Below, piece by piece: positions 44,892-52,522 of a stretch of DNA of 64,000 nucleotides (within the stretch, counting starts at the first letter, position 1; the number at the start of each line of letters is the position of its first letter). Both the position numbers and the translations under genes were made by a program. The stretch is from Cognatitamlana sp035818475. GTDB lineage: Bacteria; Bacteroidota; Bacteroidia; Flavobacteriales; Flavobacteriaceae. The notes below the pieces were generated by a model that had not been told where the DNA came from, did no database searches, and saw nothing but the letters and a program-made list of their open reading frames with translations. The stretch lies in contig NZ_JAYMGV010000001.1 of NCBI RefSeq assembly GCF_035818475.1, positions 2,418,001 through 2,482,000 of the forward strand, written 5' to 3'.

Positions 44892-45113
44892 CTAAGGTAC
44901 TGGGTCATATCCTGATCCGCCCCAGGGATGACAACTAAAAATACGTTTAACAGCTAGCCATCCACCCTTAAATAAACCATATTTTTTTAGGGCTTCTTTA
45001 CTATAGTGAGAGCATGTTGGAGTGTATCTGCATGTAGCAGGGGTTAATGGAGAGATAAAGATTTGATATACTTTTATCAAAAACAAAAAAGGCGTTATGA
45101 GTAATTTTTTCAT
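44892..45113 (-). CDS. yidD: Membrane protein insertion efficiency factor YidD
   Basis: A 73-residue membrane-associated helper of YidC-dependent insertion. Signature CRYTPTCSHYSKEALKKYG (with the conserved Cys residues) and the C-terminal CHPWGGSGYDPVP are intact, preceded by one amphipathic/hydrophobic segment FLFLIKVYQIFISPL. It lies 86 nt downstream of cysS on the same strand and outside its usual rnpA-yidC context. Confidence 0.95.
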   Translation of the reverse strand: MKKLLITPFLFLIKVYQIFISPLTPATCRYTPTCSHYSKEALKKYGLFKGGWLAVKRIFSCHPWGGSGYDPVP

Positions 45114-45199
45114 TATAACAAAATACCAGGTTGAGCACAGTCTGAAACCTATTTTTATGTCTAACTCCTGATTGTTTTATAGCATAACCAAAAGCAAAT

Positions 45200-46681
45200 C
45201 TAATTAACGGAAAATGTAGTACCGTCTTTACCATCTTTAAGTTGAATGCCAACTTCGGCTAACTCATCACGTATTTTATCCGACAGCGCAAAATCTTTAT
45301 TGGCTCTGGCTTCTTGCCTTAATTTAATCAATATATCTACAGTGCCAGATAGTTTATCAGAACCAGAATCGTTTTTAGCAACATTTTCAAGACCCAGAAC
45401 ATCAAATACAAATGTATTTACGGTACTTTTTAAAATCTCCAGATCTTCAGAAGAAATAGTTTCAGCACCATCTTTTACTTGGTTAATGTACTTAGCCGCT
45501 TCAAACAAATGCGCAATTAAAATGGGCGAATTAAAATCGTCATTCATAGCATCATAACATTTCTGTTTCCATGCTAGTATATCAAATGATGATTGCTTTG
45601 AAATTGGTAAGCCATTTAGAAGGTTTACAGCATCCATCAATCTGTAAAAACCTTTTTCGCTAGCTAATAACCCATCATCTGTTAAGTCTAAAACACTTCG
45701 GTATGATGATTGTGCATTAAAGAATCTAATCACACCCGGAGCATAAGCTTTGCTGAAAAACGTATTATTACCGGATAATAACTCATCAGGATTTACAGTA
45801 TTGCCTGTAGTTTTAGACATGCGCTGTCCGTTTAATTCCAGCATATTGGCATGCATCCAGTAATTTACAGGCGATTTACCTTTGGCAGCTTCGTTTTGAG
45901 CAATTTCACATTCATGATGAGGGAATTTAAGATCCATTCCACCGCCATGAATATCAAACTGTTCGCCTAAGTATTTTGTGCTCATAGCAGTACACTCTAA
46001 ATGCCAACCCGGGAAACCGTCACTCCATGGCGAAGGCCAACGCATAATGTGTTGGGGCTCTGCTTTTTTCCAAAGTGCAAAATCCTGCGGATTCTTTTTG
46101 TCGCTCTGCCCGTCTAATTCCCTGGTATTGTGAATTAAATCATCAAGCTTGCGCTTACTTAATTTACCGTACTCATTGGTTTCATTAAATTTATGAACAT
46201 CAAAATATACGGAACCATTGACTTCATAAGCAAAACCATTCTCAATAATAGTATTTATTAATTCAATTTGTTCAATAATATGCCCGGTAGCAGTAGGTTC
46301 AATACTAGGAGGTAAAAAATTGAATATATTTAGGATGTTGTGGAAATCTACGGTGTAACGTTGCACCACTTCCATAGGTTCAATCTGCTCTAATCGCGCT
46401 TTTTTCGTGATTTTATCTTCACCCGCATCAGCATCATTTTCTAAATGGCCGGCATCAGTAATATTTCTAACATAGCGAACTTTATACCCCAGATGTTTCA
46501 AATATCTAAATACCATATCAAAAGACATGAAAGTCCTTACATTTCCTAAATGTACATTACTATAAACCGTTGGTCCACAAACGTACATACCTATATGGCC
46601 TTCATTAATAGGTTTGAATAGTTCTTTTTTTCCGGTAAGTGAATTGTATATTTTTACTAGTTGTGACTGGTATAATGGCAT
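45200..46681 (-). CDS. cysS: Cysteine--tRNA ligase
   Basis: A 493-residue class I synthetase. HIGH-like motif (CGPTVYSNVHLGNVRTF), zinc ligands (Cys, WHLECTAMS, HHECE region with FPHHECEIAQNEA), and KMSKS-like RMSKTTGN are present. The DALR-like C-terminal domain ends with KDGKDGTTFSVN. Length matches bacterial CysS. It lies between folE (38 nt upstream) and yidD. Confidence 0.97.
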   Translation of the reverse strand: MPLYQSQLVKIYNSLTGKKELFKPINEGHIGMYVCGPTVYSNVHLGNVRTFMSFDMVFRYLKHLGYKVRYVRNITDAGHLENDADAGEDKITKKARLEQIEPMEVVQRYTVDFHNILNIFNFLPPSIEPTATGHIIEQIELINTIIENGFAYEVNGSVYFDVHKFNETNEYGKLSKRKLDDLIHNTRELDGQSDKKNPQDFALWKKAEPQHIMRWPSPWSDGFPGWHLECTAMSTKYLGEQFDIHGGGMDLKFPHHECEIAQNEAAKGKSPVNYWMHANMLELNGQRMSKTTGNTVNPDELLSGNNTFFSKAYAPGVIRFFNAQSSYRSVLDLTDDGLLASEKGFYRLMDAVNLLNGLPISKQSSFDILAWKQKCYDAMNDDFNSPILIAHLFEAAKYINQVKDGAETISSEDLEILKSTVNTFVFDVLGLENVAKNDSGSDKLSGTVDILIKLRQEARANKDFALSDKIRDELAEVGIQLKDGKDGTTFSVN

Positions 46682-46719
46682 GTTGGTTTACTAATGAATT
46701 ATTTAATTTGCGTTAAAAA

Positions 46720-47397
46720 CTAAAATGAAGTGTCTAATTTGATATAATCAAGAAACTCACGCCTTGTAGCCATATCTTTAAATTTTCCGCCAAATTCTGA
46801 AGTTACGGTACTACTTTCAATATCTCTAATGCCTCTTGAATTAACACATAAATGTTTTGCGTCAATAACACAAGCTACATCTTTTGTGCCTAATACGTCC
46901 TGAAGTTCTCTAACCACTTGAATGGTAAGACGTTCCTGAACCTGTGGGCGTTTAGCAAAATAGTCTACAATACGATTCATTTTGGATAAGCCCACTACCG
47001 TTCCGTTAGAGATGTATGCAATATGAGCTCTTCCAACTATAGGTAAAAGATGGTGTTCACAAGTTGAGTATACGGTAATATTCTTTTCAACCAACATTTC
47101 ACCGTATTTGTACTTGTTTTCAAATGTAGAAGCACTTGGTTTTTTATTAGGGTCCAAACCACCAAAAATTTCTTTAACAAACATTTTAGCAACCCTGTTA
47201 GGCGTACCTTTTAAACTGTCGTCAGTTAAGTCCAAGCCTAGAGTTTCCATAATATGACGCACATCATCTTTAATGATATCTATTTTTTCTTCCTTTGAAA
47301 GTTTAAAGGCATCACTGCGCAATGGTGTGTTTTCTGAAGTACCAATATGCTCGTTTCCTAAAGCGTCAAAATCTTCTAAATTATTATCAAATTTCAT
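46720..47397 (-). CDS. folE: GTP cyclohydrolase I
   Basis: A 225-residue enzyme making 7,8-dihydroneopterin triphosphate, the first step of folate synthesis. Zinc and catalytic motifs YSTCEHHLLPIVGRAHIAY (Cys, His, His) and the later CVIDAKHLCVNSRGI with the second Cys ligand are intact, with RPQVQERLT for GTP binding. The N-terminal ~35 residues are a non-conserved extension. A TATCTTTG -7 box lies on the minus strand at 47430-47423, 26 nt before the ATG. Its -33 element is not obvious. Confidence 0.97.
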   Translation of the reverse strand: MKFDNNLEDFDALGNEHIGTSENTPLRSDAFKLSKEEKIDIIKDDVRHIMETLGLDLTDDSLKGTPNRVAKMFVKEIFGGLDPNKKPSASTFENKYKYGEMLVEKNITVYSTCEHHLLPIVGRAHIAYISNGTVVGLSKMNRIVDYFAKRPQVQERLTIQVVRELQDVLGTKDVACVIDAKHLCVNSRGIRDIESSTVTSEFGGKFKDMATRREFLDYIKLDTSF

Positions 47398-47530
47398 CTG
47401 TAAAAGCTCAAAATTTAATTTGCAAAGATAAGCATTTCTCTTTTGTTATGCCTGGTGTTAGCAAATAATTAATATTTGGGTTTAGTCTGTTTTATTTGTG
47501 GTTAATTACATAATTTATTAGTAAATCAAT

Positions 47531-47558
47531 AAAGCCTGAACTAATAGTTCAGGCTTTT
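47531..47558 (-). terminator. Terminator of the FadL-like porin gene
   Basis: AAAGCCTGAACT with a 3-nt loop and the complement AGTTCAGGCTTT, followed on the minus strand by TATTGATTT. It lies 27 nt after the porin stop. Confidence 0.8.
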
Positions 47559-47584
47559 CTAAAACAGTATTACATCAGGGTTTC

Positions 47585-49141
47585 TTATATATTGAAAGCC
47601 AAAGATAGTGTAATGTTTGAATTTTTTTGATCTATTGATGCGGTGTCTATTAATCCAAAACTGTAAAGCGGCGTAGCAAAAGAACGTTCAGCTTCATCAT
47701 AAGTAATATCTAATTTGGTGTTGCCAAAATTAATGCCTATTCCAACCGAATACCCGGTTAGATCTCCAATAGTCACACCATCTGCATATGGGCTTTCTTC
47801 AAAGCGATAGCCACCTCTTAAGCTAATCTGTTGTATTTTATATTCTGCTCCAACACGGTAGGTAGAGGCATCGGTTAGTATATCGTTCATTATTTGATTT
47901 TGGTCAGCAAAAAACGGATCGGAAGTTGGTTTAAATTTTGTTTTGCTGTAGTTCTTTTTAGAATAGTCAAAACTAATAAGTCCTTGCTTAGCAAATATAT
48001 ATGCCAAACTTCCGGTTATCTTTGAGGGCGATTGCAATCTGTACCTTGGATAAACATTTACTACATTAGGGTTTATTGGGTCAAAACCTTGATTAGCCAA
48101 TTCATTGGTGTCTATAAATTGTGTTGTTTCCTCATCAATAGAGTACCATGTAGGGGAATCATAAACAAGACCGGCTCTAAATTCAGGAGTCAGCCTTAAA
48201 ATTCCTCCTAATTGAAAAGAAAACCCAACTCCTCTGGTAGATAAATTGTTTTTAAAATCTATGTAATCTACAATAGAGCCATTATTATTGTCTTCTTCCA
48301 ATATGGTAGTTCGGTTATAATTGATAAAATGCGAGTTTAAATTGATTCCTAATGATAATTTATCTTCATACTGTGTAGCAAGATTAAAAGTCATTTTACC
48401 ATTGTATCCGGTAGCAATGTAAGCATAGTTATGATCAAAAAAACCAGGTTCAACATTAGCAAAATAGGAAGTGTTCTCGTCATCATCCACTTCAGGATCT
48501 AAAATAAAAGATTCATACCCTAAAAAGGCTTGTTGATGAGAGAAGCCAAACGAATCACCTATAGCTCGATAGGCATCAGTTATAGATTCTCCGGGTAAAA
48601 CTGAGATGTCTGCTAATCTTTTACCATCAGCGGATAAAAAAAAGTATCCAGCAATAGAATTTGCAGGAGATAAGACTTCGTTATTATCATTTACAAAAAC
48701 CTCATCATTAGTATTTAAACCTCTTGCGTACCAATTATCATAGTGATTGTTAGTTCTTTCATAGTTAAAGGATAAGGCAAATTTTTTCCAGGGAGACCTT
48801 TGGTCATGGTTTGCAAATACAAATGCAACACCACCTTGATTGATGGTAAAATTAGAATCACTTGAGCTAACTAGTCCATTAAAGTATCTGGTAGTGTTAT
48901 CAATGCTGCTATTAGACCCTGTGAATGAGGCATGGCTTTGGCTGAAGACAACAGAACCGGCAGGGTTTAAACTTACAGCGCTCATATCACCTCCTAAAGC
49001 CCCAAATGCTCCGCTTAACGCTCTAAAACGAGCAGTTCCTTGAATTTCATTTTGCGAATATTTCAGTGCGTCGCTAATATCTTGTGCGTAAATTGTAGAC
49101 ATAGATAACACACTAATGAATAGTAAATTTAACTTTTTCAT
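47585..49141 (-). CDS. FadL/OmpP1 (TodX)-family outer-membrane transport protein
   Basis: A 518-residue outer-membrane beta barrel. A signal peptide ends near residue 20 (STIYAQD). The hatch region RFRALSGAFGALGGDMSAVSLNPAGS matches the N-terminal FadL signature (NPAG). Alternating strands and a terminal aromatic-containing strand (NSNITLSLAFNI) follow. The family transports hydrophobic compounds across the outer membrane; the substrate is unknown. It lies 27 nt downstream of the W/G-rich lipoprotein gene and shares its operon, ended by a terminator. Confidence 0.9.
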   Translation of the reverse strand: MKKLNLLFISVLSMSTIYAQDISDALKYSQNEIQGTARFRALSGAFGALGGDMSAVSLNPAGSVVFSQSHASFTGSNSSIDNTTRYFNGLVSSSDSNFTINQGGVAFVFANHDQRSPWKKFALSFNYERTNNHYDNWYARGLNTNDEVFVNDNNEVLSPANSIAGYFFLSADGKRLADISVLPGESITDAYRAIGDSFGFSHQQAFLGYESFILDPEVDDDENTSYFANVEPGFFDHNYAYIATGYNGKMTFNLATQYEDKLSLGINLNSHFINYNRTTILEEDNNNGSIVDYIDFKNNLSTRGVGFSFQLGGILRLTPEFRAGLVYDSPTWYSIDEETTQFIDTNELANQGFDPINPNVVNVYPRYRLQSPSKITGSLAYIFAKQGLISFDYSKKNYSKTKFKPTSDPFFADQNQIMNDILTDASTYRVGAEYKIQQISLRGGYRFEESPYADGVTIGDLTGYSVGIGINFGNTKLDITYDEAERSFATPLYSFGLIDTASIDQKNSNITLSLAFNI

Positions 49142-49168
49142 ATCGATTATTTTCTTTTTATGTTAGGG

Positions 49169-50293
49169 TTAGCGTCTTCTTCCTCCACCAGAAGACCTTG
49201 ATGCACCGGAGCTTCTGCCTGAACTGGATGATCTTGACATAGAGCCGCTACTTGAACTAGAACTTCTGCTAGGTGAATAAGTAGAATTATTTGAAGATGA
49301 AGGCCTTCTATAGGTACTTCCAGAACTTGATCTACTTGTTGTAGACGGTTGTCTGTATATGGTACTTGAGCTTCTTCTTACTGTTGAAGATGAAGATCTT
49401 GTAGTTGAATTTGTTGAAGGTGTTCTGGCTACCGTTGACCGTCTTGTTGTACTTGAGTATGTACGGTTATTAGTAGGGGTAGCAGAATTATAACTTCTTC
49501 TATATGTTGTAGATGCTGTGCCTGAATTTCTGGCAACACTGCTTCTTCTTGACGTGTTGTATTTTGATTGTGTAGGGGTTTTAGAGTTCACAGAGCTACG
49601 TCTTCCCGTACTGCTTGTTCCGTTAATAGAACTACGGGCTGTAGAACCATTATAAAAAGAACTGCGTCTTCCGTTCTGTGATCTACTATAATTTCCAGCA
49701 TAGTAACTTCCTCTTCTACTGGCACTATATGAGAGATGTCTTCTGCCATAATAGCCGCCTCCCCATGTAGGTGGATATCCCCATCCCGGGTACCCCCATC
49801 CCCATCCGGGACCCCAATTATTCCATCCCCACCAGCCATTCCAGCCCCAGTGGTTCCATCTCCAGCTATTCCATCCCCAGCCAAAGCCAGCATTCCAACC
49901 CCAATTGTTCCAGCCGTTATCAACATAATTGATGGTTACACTATTACTGGTTTGACCCCATCCACCATAGCCTTGATAATCATTAACTAAGGTGTCATTT
50001 TCAGCATAGTTAGGGTTCTCATAAGAGTCTATATCAGTAAAAATAGCATCTTCTTCATTAATAAAATTTTCAGATTCTATAGATTTTGTTTTAAAATAGT
50101 TTTCATAGAAATTACTATGCTTCTCCTTTGGAGCTTCAACAATTTCAACTTGATTTTGTGCTACAGGATCGCCATAAATACCATCATTGTCCACACCAAC
50201 ATATTGATAAGAACCACATGAAACTAAACCAAATAGCAAACCAATTAAGGCCGTTATTGGCGCTTTTCTTTTTAAGTAGTTGTTAAATCGCAT
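49169..50293 (-). CDS. W/G-rich lipoprotein with Ser/Arg-rich C-terminal low-complexity region
   Basis: A 374-residue exported lipoprotein; the signal ends at the lipobox LVSC (about Cys26). Residues about 125-190 are an extraordinary Trp/Gly/Asn run (WGWNSWRWNHWGWNGWWGWN). The final 185 residues are mostly Ser, Arg, Thr and Tyr (RRSS, SSS, SRSSSS motifs). I recall such proteins annotated under vitellogenin-like names, a low-complexity artefact. A TATTTTTG box on the minus strand (50329-50322) lies in the divergent region shared with proS. The function is unknown; a surface or matrix role linked to the porin gene is only a guess. Confidence 0.85.
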   Translation of the reverse strand: MRFNNYLKRKAPITALIGLLFGLVSCGSYQYVGVDNDGIYGDPVAQNQVEIVEAPKEKHSNFYENYFKTKSIESENFINEEDAIFTDIDSYENPNYAENDTLVNDYQGYGGWGQTSNSVTINYVDNGWNNWGWNAGFGWGWNSWRWNHWGWNGWWGWNNWGPGWGWGYPGWGYPPTWGGGYYGRRHLSYSASRRGSYYAGNYSRSQNGRRSSFYNGSTARSSINGTSSTGRRSSVNSKTPTQSKYNTSRRSSVARNSGTASTTYRRSYNSATPTNNRTYSSTTRRSTVARTPSTNSTTRSSSSTVRRSSSTIYRQPSTTSRSSSGSTYRRPSSSNNSTYSPSRSSSSSSGSMSRSSSSGRSSGASRSSGGGRRR

Positions 50294-50308
50294 ATCTCTA
50301 GAATTTTA

Positions 50309-50339
50309 TTGTTGAACATCACAAAAATAGTTAGTTTTG
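50309..50339 (+). promoter_or_regulatory. Promoter of proS (divergent with the lipoprotein gene)
   Basis: TTG (50309-50311), a 20-nt spacer and TAGTTTTG (50332-50339). The TATTTTTG of the divergent lipoprotein promoter overlaps on the other strand (50322-50329). An imperfect hairpin AAAAATAGTTAG/CTAAACTATTTTT spans the same spot. Confidence 0.65.
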
Positions 50340-50391
50340 CTAAACTATTTTTTATTTAACTAAGTCACAACATTTGTGCCAAAAAATTAAT

Positions 50392-51870
50392 ATGAGCAAA
50401 AAACTTACTAGCAGAGCAGAAGATTATTCCAAATGGTATAATGAATTGGTTGTCAAAGCAGACCTGGCAGAGAATTCTGCAGTTAGAGGCTGTATGGTAA
50501 TTAAGCCTTATGGTTATGCAATTTGGGAAAAAATGCAGGCAGAATTGGATAGAATGTTTAAAGAAACCGGGCATCAAAATGCTTATTTTCCATTATTTGT
50601 TCCGAAAAGTTTGTTTGAAGCTGAAGAAAAAAATGCCGAAGGTTTTGCTAAAGAGTGTGCTGTTGTTACTCATTACAGGTTGCAGAATGATCCTGATAAA
50701 AAGGGGAAATTACGTGTTGACCCGGAAGCCCGGTTAGAAGAGGAACTTGTAGTAAGGCCTACCAGTGAAGCTATTATTTGGAATACTTACAGGGGTTGGA
50801 TTCAATCTTATAGAGATTTACCGTTATTGATAAACCAATGGGCCAATGTGGTGCGTTGGGAAATGCGTACACGTTTGTTTTTGCGTACAGCAGAGTTTTT
50901 ATGGCAAGAGGGGCATACTGCCCATGAAACTAAGGAGGAAGCTTTAGAAGAAGCAAAGTTAATGAATAATGTATATGCCACTTTTGTTGAAAAGTTTATG
51001 GCAATTCCGGTGATCCAGGGTTTAAAGACAGAAAGTGAACGCTTTGCAGGAGCAGATGAAACGTATTGTATAGAAGCCTTAATGCAGGATGGCAAAGCTT
51101 TACAGGCAGGAACATCGCATTTTTTAGGGCAAAATTTTGCTAGGGCTTTTGATGTGAAATTTGCTAATAAAGAAGGGAAACAGGATTACGTATGGGCTAC
51201 TTCCTGGGGAGTATCCACCAGATTAATGGGTGCTTTAATTATGACACATAGTGATGACAACGGATTGGTATTACCTCCAAGTTTAGCACCAAATCAAGTG
51301 GTAATTGTTCCTATATATAAAAGTGAAGAGGATTTAAATGCTATTACAGAGATTGCAAATAGCATTTTAAGTGATTTAAGAGGGAAAAGCATAACCGTTA
51401 AGTTTGATAACAGAACAACTCATAGGCCTGGAGCCAAGTTTGCACAGCATGAACTACAAGGTGTGCCATTGAGAATAGCTATCGGACCAAAAGATCTGGC
51501 AAATGGCACTGTGGAAATTGCAAGGCGTGATACCTTAACCAAAGAAATTGTAGCCCTTGATAATTTAAATGATAAAGTAGAAGGTTTATTAAAAGAGATT
51601 CAGGAATCCTTATTTAATAAAGCTTTGGACTTTAGAAATGAACATATAACAGAAGTAGATACTTTTGATGCATTTAAAGAAGTTTTAGATGCAAAGACAG
51701 GCTTTATTTCGGCACATTGGGATGGTACTGCAGAAACCGAAGACAAAATAAAAGAATTGACTAAAGCTACCATTAGGTGTATACCTTTGGAAGGAAAAGA
51801 AGAGGAAGGGGTTTGTATTTATTCTGGTAAGCCTTCAAAGCAAAGAGTATTGTTTGCAAAAGCGTATTAA
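50392..51870 (+). CDS. proS: Proline--tRNA ligase
   Basis: A class II synthetase of 492 residues from ATG 50392 (MSKKLTSRAEDYSKWY); the frame is open six codons further upstream, but this Met matches the family. It is the short eukaryote/archaeal-like ProRS without the editing insertion (the bacterial long form is about 570). Motifs: motif 1/2 (VVRPTSEAIIWNTY, RWEMRTRLFLRTAEFLWQEGHTAH quoted as parts), motif 3 in TSWGVSTRLMGALIMTHSDD, anticodon domain, and the C-terminal zinc-like tail ending LFAKAY. Confidence 0.97.
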   Translation: MSKKLTSRAEDYSKWYNELVVKADLAENSAVRGCMVIKPYGYAIWEKMQAELDRMFKETGHQNAYFPLFVPKSLFEAEEKNAEGFAKECAVVTHYRLQNDPDKKGKLRVDPEARLEEELVVRPTSEAIIWNTYRGWIQSYRDLPLLINQWANVVRWEMRTRLFLRTAEFLWQEGHTAHETKEEALEEAKLMNNVYATFVEKFMAIPVIQGLKTESERFAGADETYCIEALMQDGKALQAGTSHFLGQNFARAFDVKFANKEGKQDYVWATSWGVSTRLMGALIMTHSDDNGLVLPPSLAPNQVVIVPIYKSEEDLNAITEIANSILSDLRGKSITVKFDNRTTHRPGAKFAQHELQGVPLRIAIGPKDLANGTVEIARRDTLTKEIVALDNLNDKVEGLLKEIQESLFNKALDFRNEHITEVDTFDAFKEVLDAKTGFISAHWDGTAETEDKIKELTKATIRCIPLEGKEEEGVCIYSGKPSKQRVLFAKAY

Positions 51871-51923
51871 AGCTGTCAAAATAAGGGTAAAGTAAATTTT
51901 TTTAAAAAAAGATTATTTTGCTC

Positions 51924-51953
51924 TTGCAACATTTAAAAATAGTTGTATTTTTG
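51924..51953 (+). promoter_or_regulatory. Upstream promoter of the tRNA-Glu/rpsT unit
   Basis: TTG (51924-51926), exactly 19 nt, and a perfect -7 box TATTTTTG (51946-51953). It precedes a second promoter by about 90 nt. Confidence 0.72.
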
Positions 51954-52016
51954 CATCCGCAATGGAAAACATTGTGAAGTTATTTGAAAAAGAGAAGTAA
52001 AAAATAAATTTAAAAG

Positions 52017-52046
52017 TTGCAGTTTGGCAAATTAAATTTATCTTTG
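52017..52046 (+). promoter_or_regulatory. Proximal promoter of tRNA-Glu
   Basis: TTG (52017-52019), exactly 19 nt, and TATCTTTG (52039-52046), which fits TAnnTTTG. Transcription would start about 10 nt before the mature tRNA. Confidence 0.75.
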
Positions 52047-52063
52047 CGCACTCAAAAACAAAT

Positions 52064-52135
52064 GGCCCGTTCGTCTATCGGCTAGGACGCCAGGTTTTCA
52101 TCCTGGTAAGAGGGGTTCGATTCCCCTACGGGCTA
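52064..52135 (+). tRNA. tRNA-Glu (anticodon TTC)
   Basis: A 72-nt cloverleaf. The acceptor arm is GGCCCGT/ACGGGCT with discriminator A. The anticodon stem CCAGG/CCTGG encloses TTTTCAT, giving anticodon TTC (Glu). The T arm has GGGGTTCGATTCCCC. The 3' CCA is not encoded. It lies 25 nt before rpsT, and no promoter box is seen between them. Confidence 0.97.
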
Positions 52136-52160
52136 CAATATTTTAATAAGAAAGAATAAA

Positions 52161-52412
52161 ATGGCAAATCATAAGTCAGCATTAAAAAGAATTAGAAGTA
52201 ACGAAGCTAAGCGTTTACTTAACAAGTATCAGCATAAAACTACTCGTAATGCAATCAAAAAATTACGCGAGTCAACTGATAAGAAAGAAGCTGAAGCTTT
52301 ATTTCCTTCAGTAGTTTCTATGCTTGATAAATTAGCTAAGAAAAATGTAATTCATGCAAACAAAGCAGCTAACCTTAAATCTGGTTTAGCAAAGCATGTT
52401 GCTGCGTTATAA
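52161..52412 (+). CDS. rpsT: 30S ribosomal protein S20
   Basis: An 83-residue basic helical protein binding 16S rRNA at its 5' and 3' minor domains. The start MANHKSALKRIRSNEAKRLL and the central HKTTRNAIKKLR and KKNVIHANKAANLKSGLAKH fit S20. It follows tRNA-Glu by 25 nt with no promoter in between, so it is very likely co-transcribed with the tRNA. A terminator follows 22 nt after the stop. Confidence 0.98.
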   Translation: MANHKSALKRIRSNEAKRLLNKYQHKTTRNAIKKLRESTDKKEAEALFPSVVSMLDKLAKKNVIHANKAANLKSGLAKHVAAL

Positions 52413-52434
52413 GAATTAAAAGCTCATAATATAT

Positions 52435-52467
52435 AAAAGGCTTCTCATTGTTGAGAAGCCTTTTTTT
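52435..52467 (+). terminator. Terminator of the tRNA-Glu/rpsT unit
   Basis: AAAAGGCTTCTCA with loop TTGT and exact complement TGAGAAGCCTTTT, followed by more T. Confidence 0.93.
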
Positions 52468-52522
52468 ATGCTCTATAAATTCAGTATTTTTACCCTTACT
52501 TATTTAATTTCCGTCATAAAAG

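Noticed and set aside
45001..45252. An 83-codon minus-strand frame overlapping yidD and the end of cysS
   Set aside because: It is in another frame of two well-supported genes, and its peptide has no recognisable features.
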